The translations under genes and the position numbers were made by a program. From positions 1 through 44,049 of the forward strand of contig CAKVDS010000013.1 of NCBI GenBank assembly GCA_934726455.1: a stretch of DNA of 44,049 bases, in the 5' to 3' direction. The DNA is from an uncultured Bacteroidales bacterium (GTDB taxonomy: Bacteria > Bacteroidota > Bacteroidia > Bacteroidales > UBA932). How positions within the stretch are numbered: position 1 is the first letter of the stretch; each line of letters opens with the position of its first letter. The notes below the pieces were generated by a model that saw only the letters and a list, made by a program, of their open reading frames with translations, was not told the origin of the DNA and did no database searches. Below are positions 32,801-39,629 of the stretch, piece after piece.

Positions 32801-33670
32801 CTACTTGAAAGCGGCGAAATCTGACCAAGAAGTGTTCGCCTCGGCCGTTGCCTGGAGAGACTCCGGCAGGTTGGCGAAGAAGTCAAATCCGGTCCACGCC
32901 TCGATCTGGTCTACGCTGACAGTGAAGTCCGTATACTCCTCGCTTTTCTCGTAGTCGCGATGCTCCATCCAGATTCCCGCCGTGCTGGCCGAAGTGATCT
33001 CTCCGGCGCTGTCCCGCTTTACCTTAAGTACAACCTTGTAGAAGTAGTTCGGCACGGGGCAACTTCTGGAGTCATCCCTTGGTGTCGCCTTTTTTACTTC
33101 TTTCTCGCTTTCTCCTATTTTTTGGAAAGCAACGCCTGTCACCACATAGACAGTGTCGGAAGACGCAAGGTTCTGAATGGCCTGCTCAAGCCGCTGCCAG
33201 ATTGAGCCGTTGAACTTGTCCTGAAGCTGAGGAACTGCATTTGTCACATAGAAAGTCTGCAACTGCATCTCCTTTATTCCGTTCCTTGAGCTGTTTGGAA
33301 TCATGTGCCCTTTGGAATATCCATTAGAGTAACTGTGTTCCGTTATATTTATTTGGTACTTAGTGTCTATGAGGGGACTGTAACTCCAATTATTTGGACG
33401 TGTCTCGGAGCCCATCGCCGACTTGTATACCGGATAAGCAGTCCACATGGATGTGTACATGCTCTTGTCGTAGAGGTGCGTGTAGTTGCGAGCTTTTTTG
33501 CCTAATACCGTTGCCGTGTAGGTGTTTGTGATCAGGTTCTCGCCCGTCGTGGCGGCCGGAAGCTCCAGCCAGCCGTACGCTTTGGTGTTCCCTCCGGCGG
33601 AGCCGCCTCCGCTTTCAGAACCGCCACCGCCTTCCGTGGTCCCGCCACCGCCGGAACCGCCGGAGCCACT
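32801..33670 (-). pseudogene. DNA/RNA non-specific endonuclease domain, separated from its lipoprotein part by an in-frame TGA
   Basis: The frame is continuous with the fimbrillin-like gene upstream: after its TGA (33673-33671) come 70 open codons, first a Gly/Ser linker (SGSGGSGGGGTTEGGGGSES, then GGGSAGGN), then NTKAYGWLELPA and ARNYTHLYDKSMYTSMWTAY, the start of an NUC-type endonuclease domain. The catalytic motif is GYSKGHMIPNSSRNG, with Lys in place of the frequent Arg before GH. The first ATG after the stop (33460) falls inside the domain, so initiation there would give a truncated fold. The likely ancestral gene runs 35065-32801. I infer a nonsense mutation or, less likely, readthrough. 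Confidence 0.75.
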
Positions 33671-35065
33671 TCACTCGTAGAATGTGATGGTCAGGCCATT
33701 TGTCCTCATATAGCTAGTTCCGCTATAGTATAGAACAACGGCATAATATGCCTTGTCTATCTTAGTAAAGGAGAACTCATTGCCGGATCTGGTATAGTCT
33801 TTTGTCTCAATTAGTTTGTAGGTATTCCCATCTACAGAGTAAACTAAGGAAATTTTTTCTGGAGTCCCAGCGTTGCTGTTGGTTTCTTTATCCCCAACAG
33901 ATACCTTTGTTACTCCAGCTAACGCGGATTCAGAGATAACAGCTGAAACCTGTGCAGTAGTTGATGTATAGCCACACGGAGTACCTACTTTGGCATATTC
34001 ATCACCAAGTACACATTTCTCCTTATTTCCTTTGTTGGTTCCAACATATGTGCTCTGTCCAAATGTTACAGTCCAAGTTGAGCCATCGCCAGAAACGCCA
34101 GTCTGAGTTTTATACCCTGTTGGCATTCCAGCGGTCGATGCATCGAATTTAGCAACATAGCCGGTAAGCGCTGTCTCTTTCTTATCATAGTTAAAATTGA
34201 CGGTTGCTATTGTTCCGGCCTTGAACTCTACATTCGTGGCTGCGGTCGGGCTCTTTTCATAACCGTTGACTGCGATCTTGAGAGTGTTGGCAGCGGCCTT
34301 GAACGGCTTGATCGGAATATAGAACGCCGCGCTTCCGCCTTTGGCCAAAGCAGTTCCGTTGGAGACATTAAGAGTTGCGGTTTTGTTTACATATTGTTCG
34401 TCACTCGCAGTATACTTGACAGTTTCCCCTGTGAAGTCAATAAAATAGGAGCCGACGATGTCCTCTCCAGCAGTAAGAGTAACGGTGCTGACCGTAAGAG
34501 GTGCGTCATTATTGTTAGTGACGACAATCTTCACCACAGAGGTGAGATGATGCATATCAATCTTGACGGACTTGTCGGCAGCGACACCCTTTGCAACACC
34601 ATAAAGCGGGCATAATGTGCTTGAAAGGTGGGCAGTGCTGCTGTTCCCTTGCTGGGTTGCTCCTTTTCTGTGGCCTATAAAAGTGTAACCATCTCCCTCA
34701 GTTGTAGCCGCAGGGGTTCCAATTTTCGCGTTATACGGATACAGCGCATACCAGTCATAGCTCTTGCCGGATTCGAGCGCCTTGGCGAGGGTGCCGGAGA
34801 AGTTCTCGCCGGAGACGAGGGTGAACTCGTCGTTGGTGCCATAGGCAGTAGTAGAACCGGCCTCGGCGTGGAAGAGATTGAGTGCGTCTCCCGTTACCCA
34901 AGTAGTCGCGAGTCCATTGTTTGCGGTCTTGGTCTCGGCTGTGGAAGCCACTATCTCGAAAGGCATCCCCTCTGAAGACGGGGTCTGAGGCTCAATCTTG
35001 CTGCAGTTGGTGAGTGAAAGCGCAGCGGCGCAGGCGATGCCTGCATAGGTAATCAGTTTTTTCAT
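33671..35065 (-). CDS. Fimbrillin-like lipoprotein (N-terminal part of a split gene)
   Basis: This 464-residue protein has a lipoprotein signal (MKKLITYAGIACAAALSLTN followed by Cys21) and a Mfa1/FimA-like fimbrillin domain: SEGMPFEIVASTAETKTANN, TTWVTGDALNLFHAEAG, WYALYPYNAKIGTP, then a second beta domain from about 290 (YVAKFDASTAGMPTGYKTQT). It would be exported and anchored or displayed on the surface. It starts 13 nt after the stop of a small out-of-frame ORF and ends at a TGA, after which the same frame continues into a linker and nuclease domain. Alone it may still be made as a stable lipoprotein. Confidence 0.8.
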   Translation of the reverse strand: MKKLITYAGIACAAALSLTNCSKIEPQTPSSEGMPFEIVASTAETKTANNGLATTWVTGDALNLFHAEAGSTTAYGTNDEFTLVSGENFSGTLAKALESGKSYDWYALYPYNAKIGTPAATTEGDGYTFIGHRKGATQQGNSSTAHLSSTLCPLYGVAKGVAADKSVKIDMHHLTSVVKIVVTNNNDAPLTVSTVTLTAGEDIVGSYFIDFTGETVKYTASDEQYVNKTATLNVSNGTALAKGGSAAFYIPIKPFKAAANTLKIAVNGYEKSPTAATNVEFKAGTIATVNFNYDKKETALTGYVAKFDASTAGMPTGYKTQTGVSGDGSTWTVTFGQSTYVGTNKGNKEKCVLGDEYAKVGTPCGYTSTTAQVSAVISESALAGVTKVSVGDKETNSNAGTPEKISLVYSVDGNTYKLIETKDYTRSGNEFSFTKIDKAYYAVVLYYSGTSYMRTNGLTITFYE

Positions 35066-35077
35066 GATCGCTGCGGT

Positions 35078-35240
35078 TTAGAAGTCAAGTCCAAGGTCGT
35101 CTTCTTTCCAGGGATCAATCCCGAATTGGCTGGCCTGGCAGATTGCCGTGTCTGTGTCGAGGTTCAGAACCTCACATTCTGGAGCGGAGTAGTCAATTTT
35201 ACCCCCCCCCCATTTTTTCTGAAAGAACAGTTTTGAGCAT
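35078..35240 (-). pseudogene. Small conserved-type ORF, frameshifted at a 10-G tract
   Basis: From the ATG at 35240 the frame reads MLKTVLSEKMGGG and then meets TAA because of a run of ten G (minus strand, 35211-35202). With nine G it would continue KIDYSAPECEVLNLDTDTA, ICQASQFGIDPWKEDDLGLDF and stop at 35078, 53 residues in all. The C-terminal part looks like the short peptides that often precede fimbrillin-type genes in Bacteroidales (my recollection, not checked). It sits between a good promoter (35319-35288) and the fimbrillin gene. It could be phase-off, a true pseudogene or an assembly length error. Confidence 0.6.
35202..35211 (-). repeat. Poly-G tract (10 G on minus strand)
   Basis: Ten consecutive C on the plus strand sit directly after the second ATG of the small ORF. 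Such runs change length by slipped-strand mispairing and are classic phase-variation switches; length calls in them are also error-prone. Confidence 0.9.
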
Positions 35241-35287
35241 AATAATGTAATTATTTAATAATGATAAGCATTACTCGTTTAGCAGGA

Positions 35288-35319
35288 CAAATGTAAGCAA
35301 GAATGCCAACCTTTCCAAG
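35288..35319 (-). promoter_or_regulatory. Candidate promoter of the fimbrillin-endonuclease operon
   Basis: On the minus strand TACATTTG (35295-35288) fits the -7 box and CTTG (35319-35316) is a one-mismatch -33 box at 20-bp spacing. The start near 35283 would be about 43 nt before the small ORF. Confidence 0.5.
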
Positions 35320-35355
35320 TCCGGCTGCGGAAAATTTCGCCCGCGTAACAAAATC

Positions 35356-36615
35356 TTAACCTTGTTCTAACAAATCCTTGTCGGTCAAAAAGTCCAAGAG
35401 CCCAACAGTCAACACTCCGAGTTCATCTTCCTTACGATGGATGTCGTCACCGACAATTACCATTTTACGAAAATGGTCGTTGATAGACAACAAAGGGCGG
35501 TGCTCTTGTGCTTCTTTTTCTGGTGTTGGCATGTGGAAAGCAGATTGAATGTAAACGCGATATGGTGGACGATTCACTACAAAATCCACTTCCAACTGTC
35601 TTCTGATGAACTTTCCGTTCTTATCTTTGCCTCCAAGTTCAACCAAACCGACATCAACATTATACCCACGGCTACGAAGTTCGTTGTAGATAATGTTTTC
35701 CATGATGTGCGTCTCTTCCTGTTGTCGATAGTTGAGTATGGCAGCACGGATACCAATATCTGTAAAATAATACTTGGTTTCAGTACCAATGTACTTTCTG
35801 CCTTTTACATCATAGCGCAGTGCCTCTTCTATGAGGAAAGAATATTCCAAATAATCAATATACTGCTTTATCGTGTCCCTTTTTATGGCTACTCCTCGTG
35901 TTGATTGGAAAGTATTGGCTATTCTGGTTGGGTTGGTGGAAGAACCTATGCCCGAAGCAAGTACACGCACCAATTCTTTCAGTCCTTCGGGGTTGCGCAG
36001 ATGATTGCGCTCTATCACGTCACGCAAGTAAGTAGTTTCGTACAGCCCACGCAAGTAGTCCGTCTTCTTTTCTTCCGTTTCCAACAGAGCCACTTGTGGC
36101 AGTCCTCCGAAGGTGTAGTAATCTCGCCAAGCCTTGCGTATATCTCCCCCTACGCCTTTGAAATATTCATCGAAGGTGAGAGGCCAAATGCGTATCTCAT
36201 CACCCCTTCCACGAAATTCCGTTACGACATCACTTGACAGAAAACGAGAGTTAGAGCCTGACACGTATACATCTACATAACTAATGTGCGTCAAACTAAG
36301 GATAACCTCAACAAATTTTTCAACAAGCTGTACTTCATCCAAGATAACATAATAAGGATTACCATCATCCACAACCATAGAATCTATGTGATCTAGCAGG
36401 ACCTCAGGTTTTCTCAACCGTCTATTTCGGAAATCATCAAACTGTATTTCTATGATATGATTATCAGTTACCCCATGCCCCAAAAGCCAGTTATGCCAAA
36501 TGTTAAACAGCAGGAAGGACTTTCCGCATCGTCTTACACCAGTTATAATCTTTACAAGTCCGTTCCCACGTCCTGCGATAAGTTCATTTAAGTATTTTTT
36601 ACGTTCAAATATCAT
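35356..36615 (-). CDS. AAA-family ATPase with C-terminal DUF4143 domain
   Basis: This 419-residue protein has Walker A ITGVRRCGKSFLL (about residues 24-36), Walker B YYVILDEVQLVE (about 88-99), sensor VYVSGSNSRFLSSD and a C-terminal DUF4143 domain (about 200-370) with the endonuclease-like features VIYNELRSRGYNV-type helix and QLEVDFVV. Proteins of this family are common in Bacteroidales as scattered accessory genes; their biochemical role is unproven, although a nuclease or antitoxin-like function has been suggested. Its DNA is AT-richer than the neighbours, suggesting transfer. It has its own promoter preceded by four GGGAAGGTC repeats. Confidence 0.88.
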   Translation of the reverse strand: MIFERKKYLNELIAGRGNGLVKIITGVRRCGKSFLLFNIWHNWLLGHGVTDNHIIEIQFDDFRNRRLRKPEVLLDHIDSMVVDDGNPYYVILDEVQLVEKFVEVILSLTHISYVDVYVSGSNSRFLSSDVVTEFRGRGDEIRIWPLTFDEYFKGVGGDIRKAWRDYYTFGGLPQVALLETEEKKTDYLRGLYETTYLRDVIERNHLRNPEGLKELVRVLASGIGSSTNPTRIANTFQSTRGVAIKRDTIKQYIDYLEYSFLIEEALRYDVKGRKYIGTETKYYFTDIGIRAAILNYRQQEETHIMENIIYNELRSRGYNVDVGLVELGGKDKNGKFIRRQLEVDFVVNRPPYRVYIQSAFHMPTPEKEAQEHRPLLSINDHFRKMVIVGDDIHRKEDELGVLTVGLLDFLTDKDLLEQG

Positions 36616-36657
36616 ATTAGCGTACTATTTTTGATATTAGTATCATATTTTACACCT

Positions 36658-36689
36658 CAAAAATAATATTTTCCAAGCATGCCTCCAAA
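36658..36689 (-). promoter_or_regulatory. Promoter of the DUF4143 ATPase gene
   Basis: On the minus strand TTTG (36689-36686), 20 nt and TATTTTTG (36665-36658) match the consensus. The start near 36653 gives a leader of about 38 nt. Confidence 0.7.
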
Positions 36690-36695
36690 AAAATT

Positions 36696-36738
36696 GACCT
36701 TCCCCCGACCTTCCCTTGACCTTCCCTGTGACCTTCCC
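36696..36738. repeat. Four GACCTTCCC iterons
   Basis: GACCTTCCC begins at 36696, 36707, 36718 and 36730, a period of 11-12 bp, about one helical turn. The array lies 7 bp upstream of the -33 box of the ATPase promoter and about 100 bp upstream of the GH43 -7 box, so it may be a regulator-binding array. The interval 36739-36834 shows nothing further. Confidence 0.65.
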
Positions 36739-36834
36739 TGAGAATGGTTGACACTTTAGAGGTTGTTTAACTGATATACTTTACAGCATCTCTGAACTGG
36801 TTTACAGCTATCCTGCAAGCAAGGCAAATATTTG

Positions 36835-36842
36835 TATCTTTG
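36835..36842 (+). promoter_or_regulatory. -7 box of the GH43 gene
   Basis: TATCTTTG fits TAnnTTTG. The expected -33 position reads CCTG, a weak match. The start near 36847 gives a leader of about 30 nt before the ATG at 36877. Confidence 0.5.
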
Positions 36843-36876
36843 CCGATGATAGTCTTACGACACTAAAACGAATACG

Positions 36877-37860
36877 ATGAAAAGGATTTTGATTGCGCTG
36901 ACCTCGGTTCTGCTCTGCCTGCCGGTCGGCCTCGATGCGCAGCCGGGCAGAGAACAATACGGGACGTACACCCTTGATCAACTCCATTGGCGGGACAACT
37001 GCGTTCTTGCGGACCCCGTTTCCCGGGAGTATATAATGGTAGGGCCTGCCGGACGCAGCGTCAAAAGCTACAAGAGCAAGGATCTCATCCATTGGGAAGG
37101 CCCGACAATCATCTACACGGCTCCTGACGATGTATGGGGCGAGATAAAGGTCAACAGCATCTGGGCCCCTGAACTCCATTATTATAAAGGCAAGTACTAC
37201 CTTTTCCAGACATTCGACACCAGCGAGAAACTCTCCGAGCAGTGGCGCAACTGGTACCACACCGGCCGTGTCATGCGCGGAAGTCAGGTGCTCGTCTCCG
37301 ACTCCCCTTATGGGCCGTTCCGCACATTCGCCCCTCACGCCACCCTGCCGTCCGACATGATGACAATTGACGGGACCCTGTGGGTCGAGGACGGCGTGCC
37401 GTATATGGTGTATTGCCATGAATGGGTGCAGGTTACGGACGGGGCTGTCGGCTATGTCCGTCTCAAGGACGATCTCTCCGACATGGACGGGGAGCCGAAG
37501 AACCTCTTCCGGGCCAGTTATGTCAACCATACCTGGGGCAAACCGATTCCGCCTGACGGCAGCGGATATGTCACTGACGGGCCTTATCTCTGCAAAGGGA
37601 AGACAGGCAAGCTCTATATGATCTGGACAACCAACAACAGTTGCGGAATCGCAATCTCCGACTCGGGCAAGATCGCCGGCCCGTGGCGCCAGCAGGACGA
37701 GGCCCTTCTGGTCAATGCCGGCCACGGGATGATCTTCCGGACTTTCGACGGACGTCTGATGCTGGCCCTCCATGCCCCGTATTGGGGAGAGACCCATCCG
37801 AAGATCTACGAACTCGAAGACACTGGCGAGACCCTGCGAATCCTCAAGGAAATAAAGTGA
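36877..37860 (+). CDS. Secreted glycoside hydrolase family 43 protein
   Basis: This 327-residue protein has a signal peptide (MKRILIALTSVLLCLPVGLDA) and a five-bladed propeller typical of GH43 (arabinosidase/xylosidase type). The putative base lies in LHWRDNCVLADP (Asp40 or Asp46), the pKa-modulating Asp in MTIDGTLWVEDG, and the acid position in YVTDGPYLCK. There Asp replaces the Glu of the usual EGP motif, which I recall from some GH43 subfamilies but cannot confirm. Tryptophan- and tyrosine-rich segments (IWAPELHYYKGKYYLF, YMIWTTNNS) match the fold. It is a lone gene with no SusC/D pair in the window. The substrate is probably an arabinan- or xylan-type glycan. Confidence 0.85.
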   Translation: MKRILIALTSVLLCLPVGLDAQPGREQYGTYTLDQLHWRDNCVLADPVSREYIMVGPAGRSVKSYKSKDLIHWEGPTIIYTAPDDVWGEIKVNSIWAPELHYYKGKYYLFQTFDTSEKLSEQWRNWYHTGRVMRGSQVLVSDSPYGPFRTFAPHATLPSDMMTIDGTLWVEDGVPYMVYCHEWVQVTDGAVGYVRLKDDLSDMDGEPKNLFRASYVNHTWGKPIPPDGSGYVTDGPYLCKGKTGKLYMIWTTNNSCGIAISDSGKIAGPWRQQDEALLVNAGHGMIFRTFDGRLMLALHAPYWGETHPKIYELEDTGETLRILKEIK

Positions 37861-37894
37861 CCTGAGCGCACCAGCCCGCAACCAAGCACCTGTA

Positions 37895-38025
37895 CAGCCC
37901 CGTGCGCACGCGGATCATTCTGTGCGCACCAGACCCCCTCGTGCGCACGGCAGAGAATTTCCGTTTTCCCGTGCGCACCAGAGGCCTTTTCACGCACGGG
38001 ATTGACTTCGTGCGCACGGGACGAG
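37895..38025 (+). repeat. Five-box GTGCGCAC intergenic element, copy D
   Basis: Boxes begin at 37902, 37922, 37941, 37971 and 38010, so spacing is 20, 19, 30 and 39 bp. The box-4 tail is CCAGAGGCCTTTTCACGCAC, and box 5 is followed by GGGACG. A further partial unit (TGCGCACGGGAC) lies at 38091-38102. The element sits between the convergent GH43 and CNNM genes. Confidence 0.85.
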
Positions 38026-38187
38026 GGGAAAAGGGTCAGAAGTCTGGGGCTGAGGTCCGGATCTGAGCCTTCACATGGAATGGATGTTTGCGCACGGGAC
38101 GGCCTCGCAAGTGTCTCCCGTGCAGCGGAAGGCCTTTTTCTGTACCTAAAGGACAGATGAATGCCTCGATGTCAACTTCCCCATTGA

Positions 38188-38286
38188 TTTGTCCACCCAA
38201 ACGCCCCTTTGCCAGGACAAACTGCCGAAAAGACTGGTTTTGTCCGGGAAAGACCGCCTGCGCCCGGACAAACGTCATCATTTGTC
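38188..38286. repeat. Alternating TTTGTCC / GGACAAA inverted repeats
   Basis: TTTGTCC occurs at 38188-38194 and 38239-38245, GGACAAA at 38215-38221 and 38266-38272, and TTTGTC at 38281-38286. The orientations alternate, so several hairpins can form, for example GGACAAAC with GTTTTGTCC. The stretch 37861-38384 contains no credible gene. Confidence 0.6.
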
Positions 38287-38384
38287 AAGAACAACGTTGA
38301 GATCAGACAGGCACAACTGTTACCGGCGCACCTGTCAACCATGAACTCAGTTTATGACCTCGCCGAACCGGAACCAATACCGAG

Positions 38385-39551
38385 TCAAGACTCGGACTCA
38401 GACCCGATACCAGACTCAGTGCCGGGCGCAACACCGGAACCGTGACCGGAGTCCGAGCCGGTCTCACCGGCGGGTTGGGCAGCAGTATCAGAAACACCAG
38501 CGGCAGCGCCGGCAGCCGCGGACTGCTCAGGATGGATCTTCTTCCATTTGTCGCGGGCGAACTGCTGCATATCGCGGACTGTGTCCTTCTCGTCCACAAT
38601 CTCGCTGCCGAGCAAAGTCTCGATGACGTCCTCGAGAGTCAGAATCCCCTGGAAGCTGCCGTATTCATTGATTATCACGGCTATCTGCTCATCCTTGCTG
38701 AGCATCTCGTCCCAGATCTTGTCGAGAGGGGTATCCTCGGCAAAAGATGCTATGTCCCTCTTGATGCTGCCGAGAGTACGGTCGAACTTGTCATCGGCAA
38801 GCAGCTGCAGGGCATCCATTCTCAAAATATAACCCGTGATGTACTCGTCGTTGTCGGCATAGACAGGGATACGGCTATGGTGAAGGTAGCGCTTGTCCTT
38901 GTAGAACGCGCGCATGGTCATGGACTCAGGAGCTATGGCTGAGACGACACGCGGTGTCATGGCATCGGATGCGGTCACCTCGTCCATGCTGATGAGGTTC
39001 TGGATGATGGCGTTCTCGTCCTCTTCAAGATCGCCCTCTTCTTCGGCCACATTGGCCATCGCGCTCACCTCCTCCCGGGAGACGACCGCCTCACTGGACT
39101 TCGGAGTTATAAGCTTTGAGAGCCCCTCCACCATTATCACGAGCGGATACATTATGACGATGAGCACGGATATCACCTTGGTGGCAAAGCCCATCAGCGA
39201 TTTCCAATATGAAGTACCGATGGTCTTCGGGATAATCTCGGAAAATACGAGAATGAGCACTGTCGTGATGACACTGACAAGCCCGAACCACTGCGAACCG
39301 AAAACGGCCGTCGCCTGCGCACCGACACCCGCGGCGCCGATAGTGTTGGCTATGGTGTTCAACGACAGGATGGCCGCGATAGGGCGGGAGCTCTCCTGCT
39401 TGAATTTCTTGAATTTGACGGCCGGCTTATACCCCTCCTCTTCCCTCATCGTGATGTATGAGATAGGTGTGGACATCAAGGTAGCCTCAAGCACCGAGCA
39501 CATGAAAGAAATGCTCATGGCGCCGAGAAGATAAATTAACAATAGTGCCAT
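38385..39551 (-). CDS. CNNM-domain (DUF21) and CBS-pair membrane protein, HlyC/CorC family
   Basis: From the ATG at 39551 the protein has 388 residues: a DUF21/CNNM transmembrane domain (about 1-155, with SFMCSVLEATLMSTPISYI and VFSEIIPKTIGTSYW), an acidic linker (NVAEEEGDLEEDENAII) and a CBS pair (AMTPRVVSAIAPESMTM and IAVIINEYGSFQGILTLEDV). The tail is rich in Ser, Gly, Glu and Ala, ending GIGSESES. The family is linked to magnesium or cobalt efflux. An ATG at 39596 is in frame but lies inside the terminator of the upstream porin gene, so it is rejected. The usual C-terminal CorC/HlyC domain is absent, replaced by the low-complexity tail. Confidence 0.88.
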   Translation of the reverse strand: MALLLIYLLGAMSISFMCSVLEATLMSTPISYITMREEEGYKPAVKFKKFKQESSRPIAAILSLNTIANTIGAAGVGAQATAVFGSQWFGLVSVITTVLILVFSEIIPKTIGTSYWKSLMGFATKVISVLIVIMYPLVIMVEGLSKLITPKSSEAVVSREEVSAMANVAEEEGDLEEDENAIIQNLISMDEVTASDAMTPRVVSAIAPESMTMRAFYKDKRYLHHSRIPVYADNDEYITGYILRMDALQLLADDKFDRTLGSIKRDIASFAEDTPLDKIWDEMLSKDEQIAVIINEYGSFQGILTLEDVIETLLGSEIVDEKDTVRDMQQFARDKWKKIHPEQSAAAGAAAGVSDTAAQPAGETGSDSGHGSGVAPGTESGIGSESES

Positions 39552-39559
39552 AGATGCCG

Positions 39560-39567
39560 CAAATATA
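39560..39567 (-). promoter_or_regulatory. Candidate -7 box of the CNNM gene
   Basis: On the minus strand TATATTTG fits TAnnTTTG, but no -33 box is found at the right distance. The transcript would begin only about 4 nt before the ATG at 39551. Confidence 0.4.
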
Positions 39568-39580
39568 ATGAAAATCAGAC

Positions 39581-39609
39581 AAAAAAAGGCCGGCATACCA
39601 GCGCCGGCC
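39581..39609 (-). terminator. Terminator of the DASS / porin operon
   Basis: GGCCGGC (39588-39594) and GCCGGCC (39603-39609) form a 7-bp GC stem. On the minus strand seven T residues follow (39587-39581). It lies 20 nt beyond the porin stop. Confidence 0.88.
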
Positions 39610-39629
39610 CCTACTTTATAATCTGAAAA

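Noticed and set aside
32039..32954. Long frames on both strands across the 84-bp repeats as candidate repeat proteins
   Set aside because: Several frames are open at once because of the unit composition and its length divisible by 3; none has a signal peptide or plausible start, and they run into neighbouring hairpins and the antisense of the endonuclease.
33671..33673. Genome-wide reassignment of TGA to an amino acid
   Set aside because: Other well-defined genes end at TGA at the expected family length, so the code is standard; only this TGA is suspicious.
33671..33673. Selenocysteine at the in-frame TGA
   Set aside because: The codon lies between a beta domain and a flexible linker, not at a redox site, and no obvious SECIS-like hairpin follows it.
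39552..39596. Upstream ATG for the CNNM protein
   Set aside because: It lies within the hairpin of the porin terminator; the ATG at 39551 gives a normal DUF21 N-terminus.
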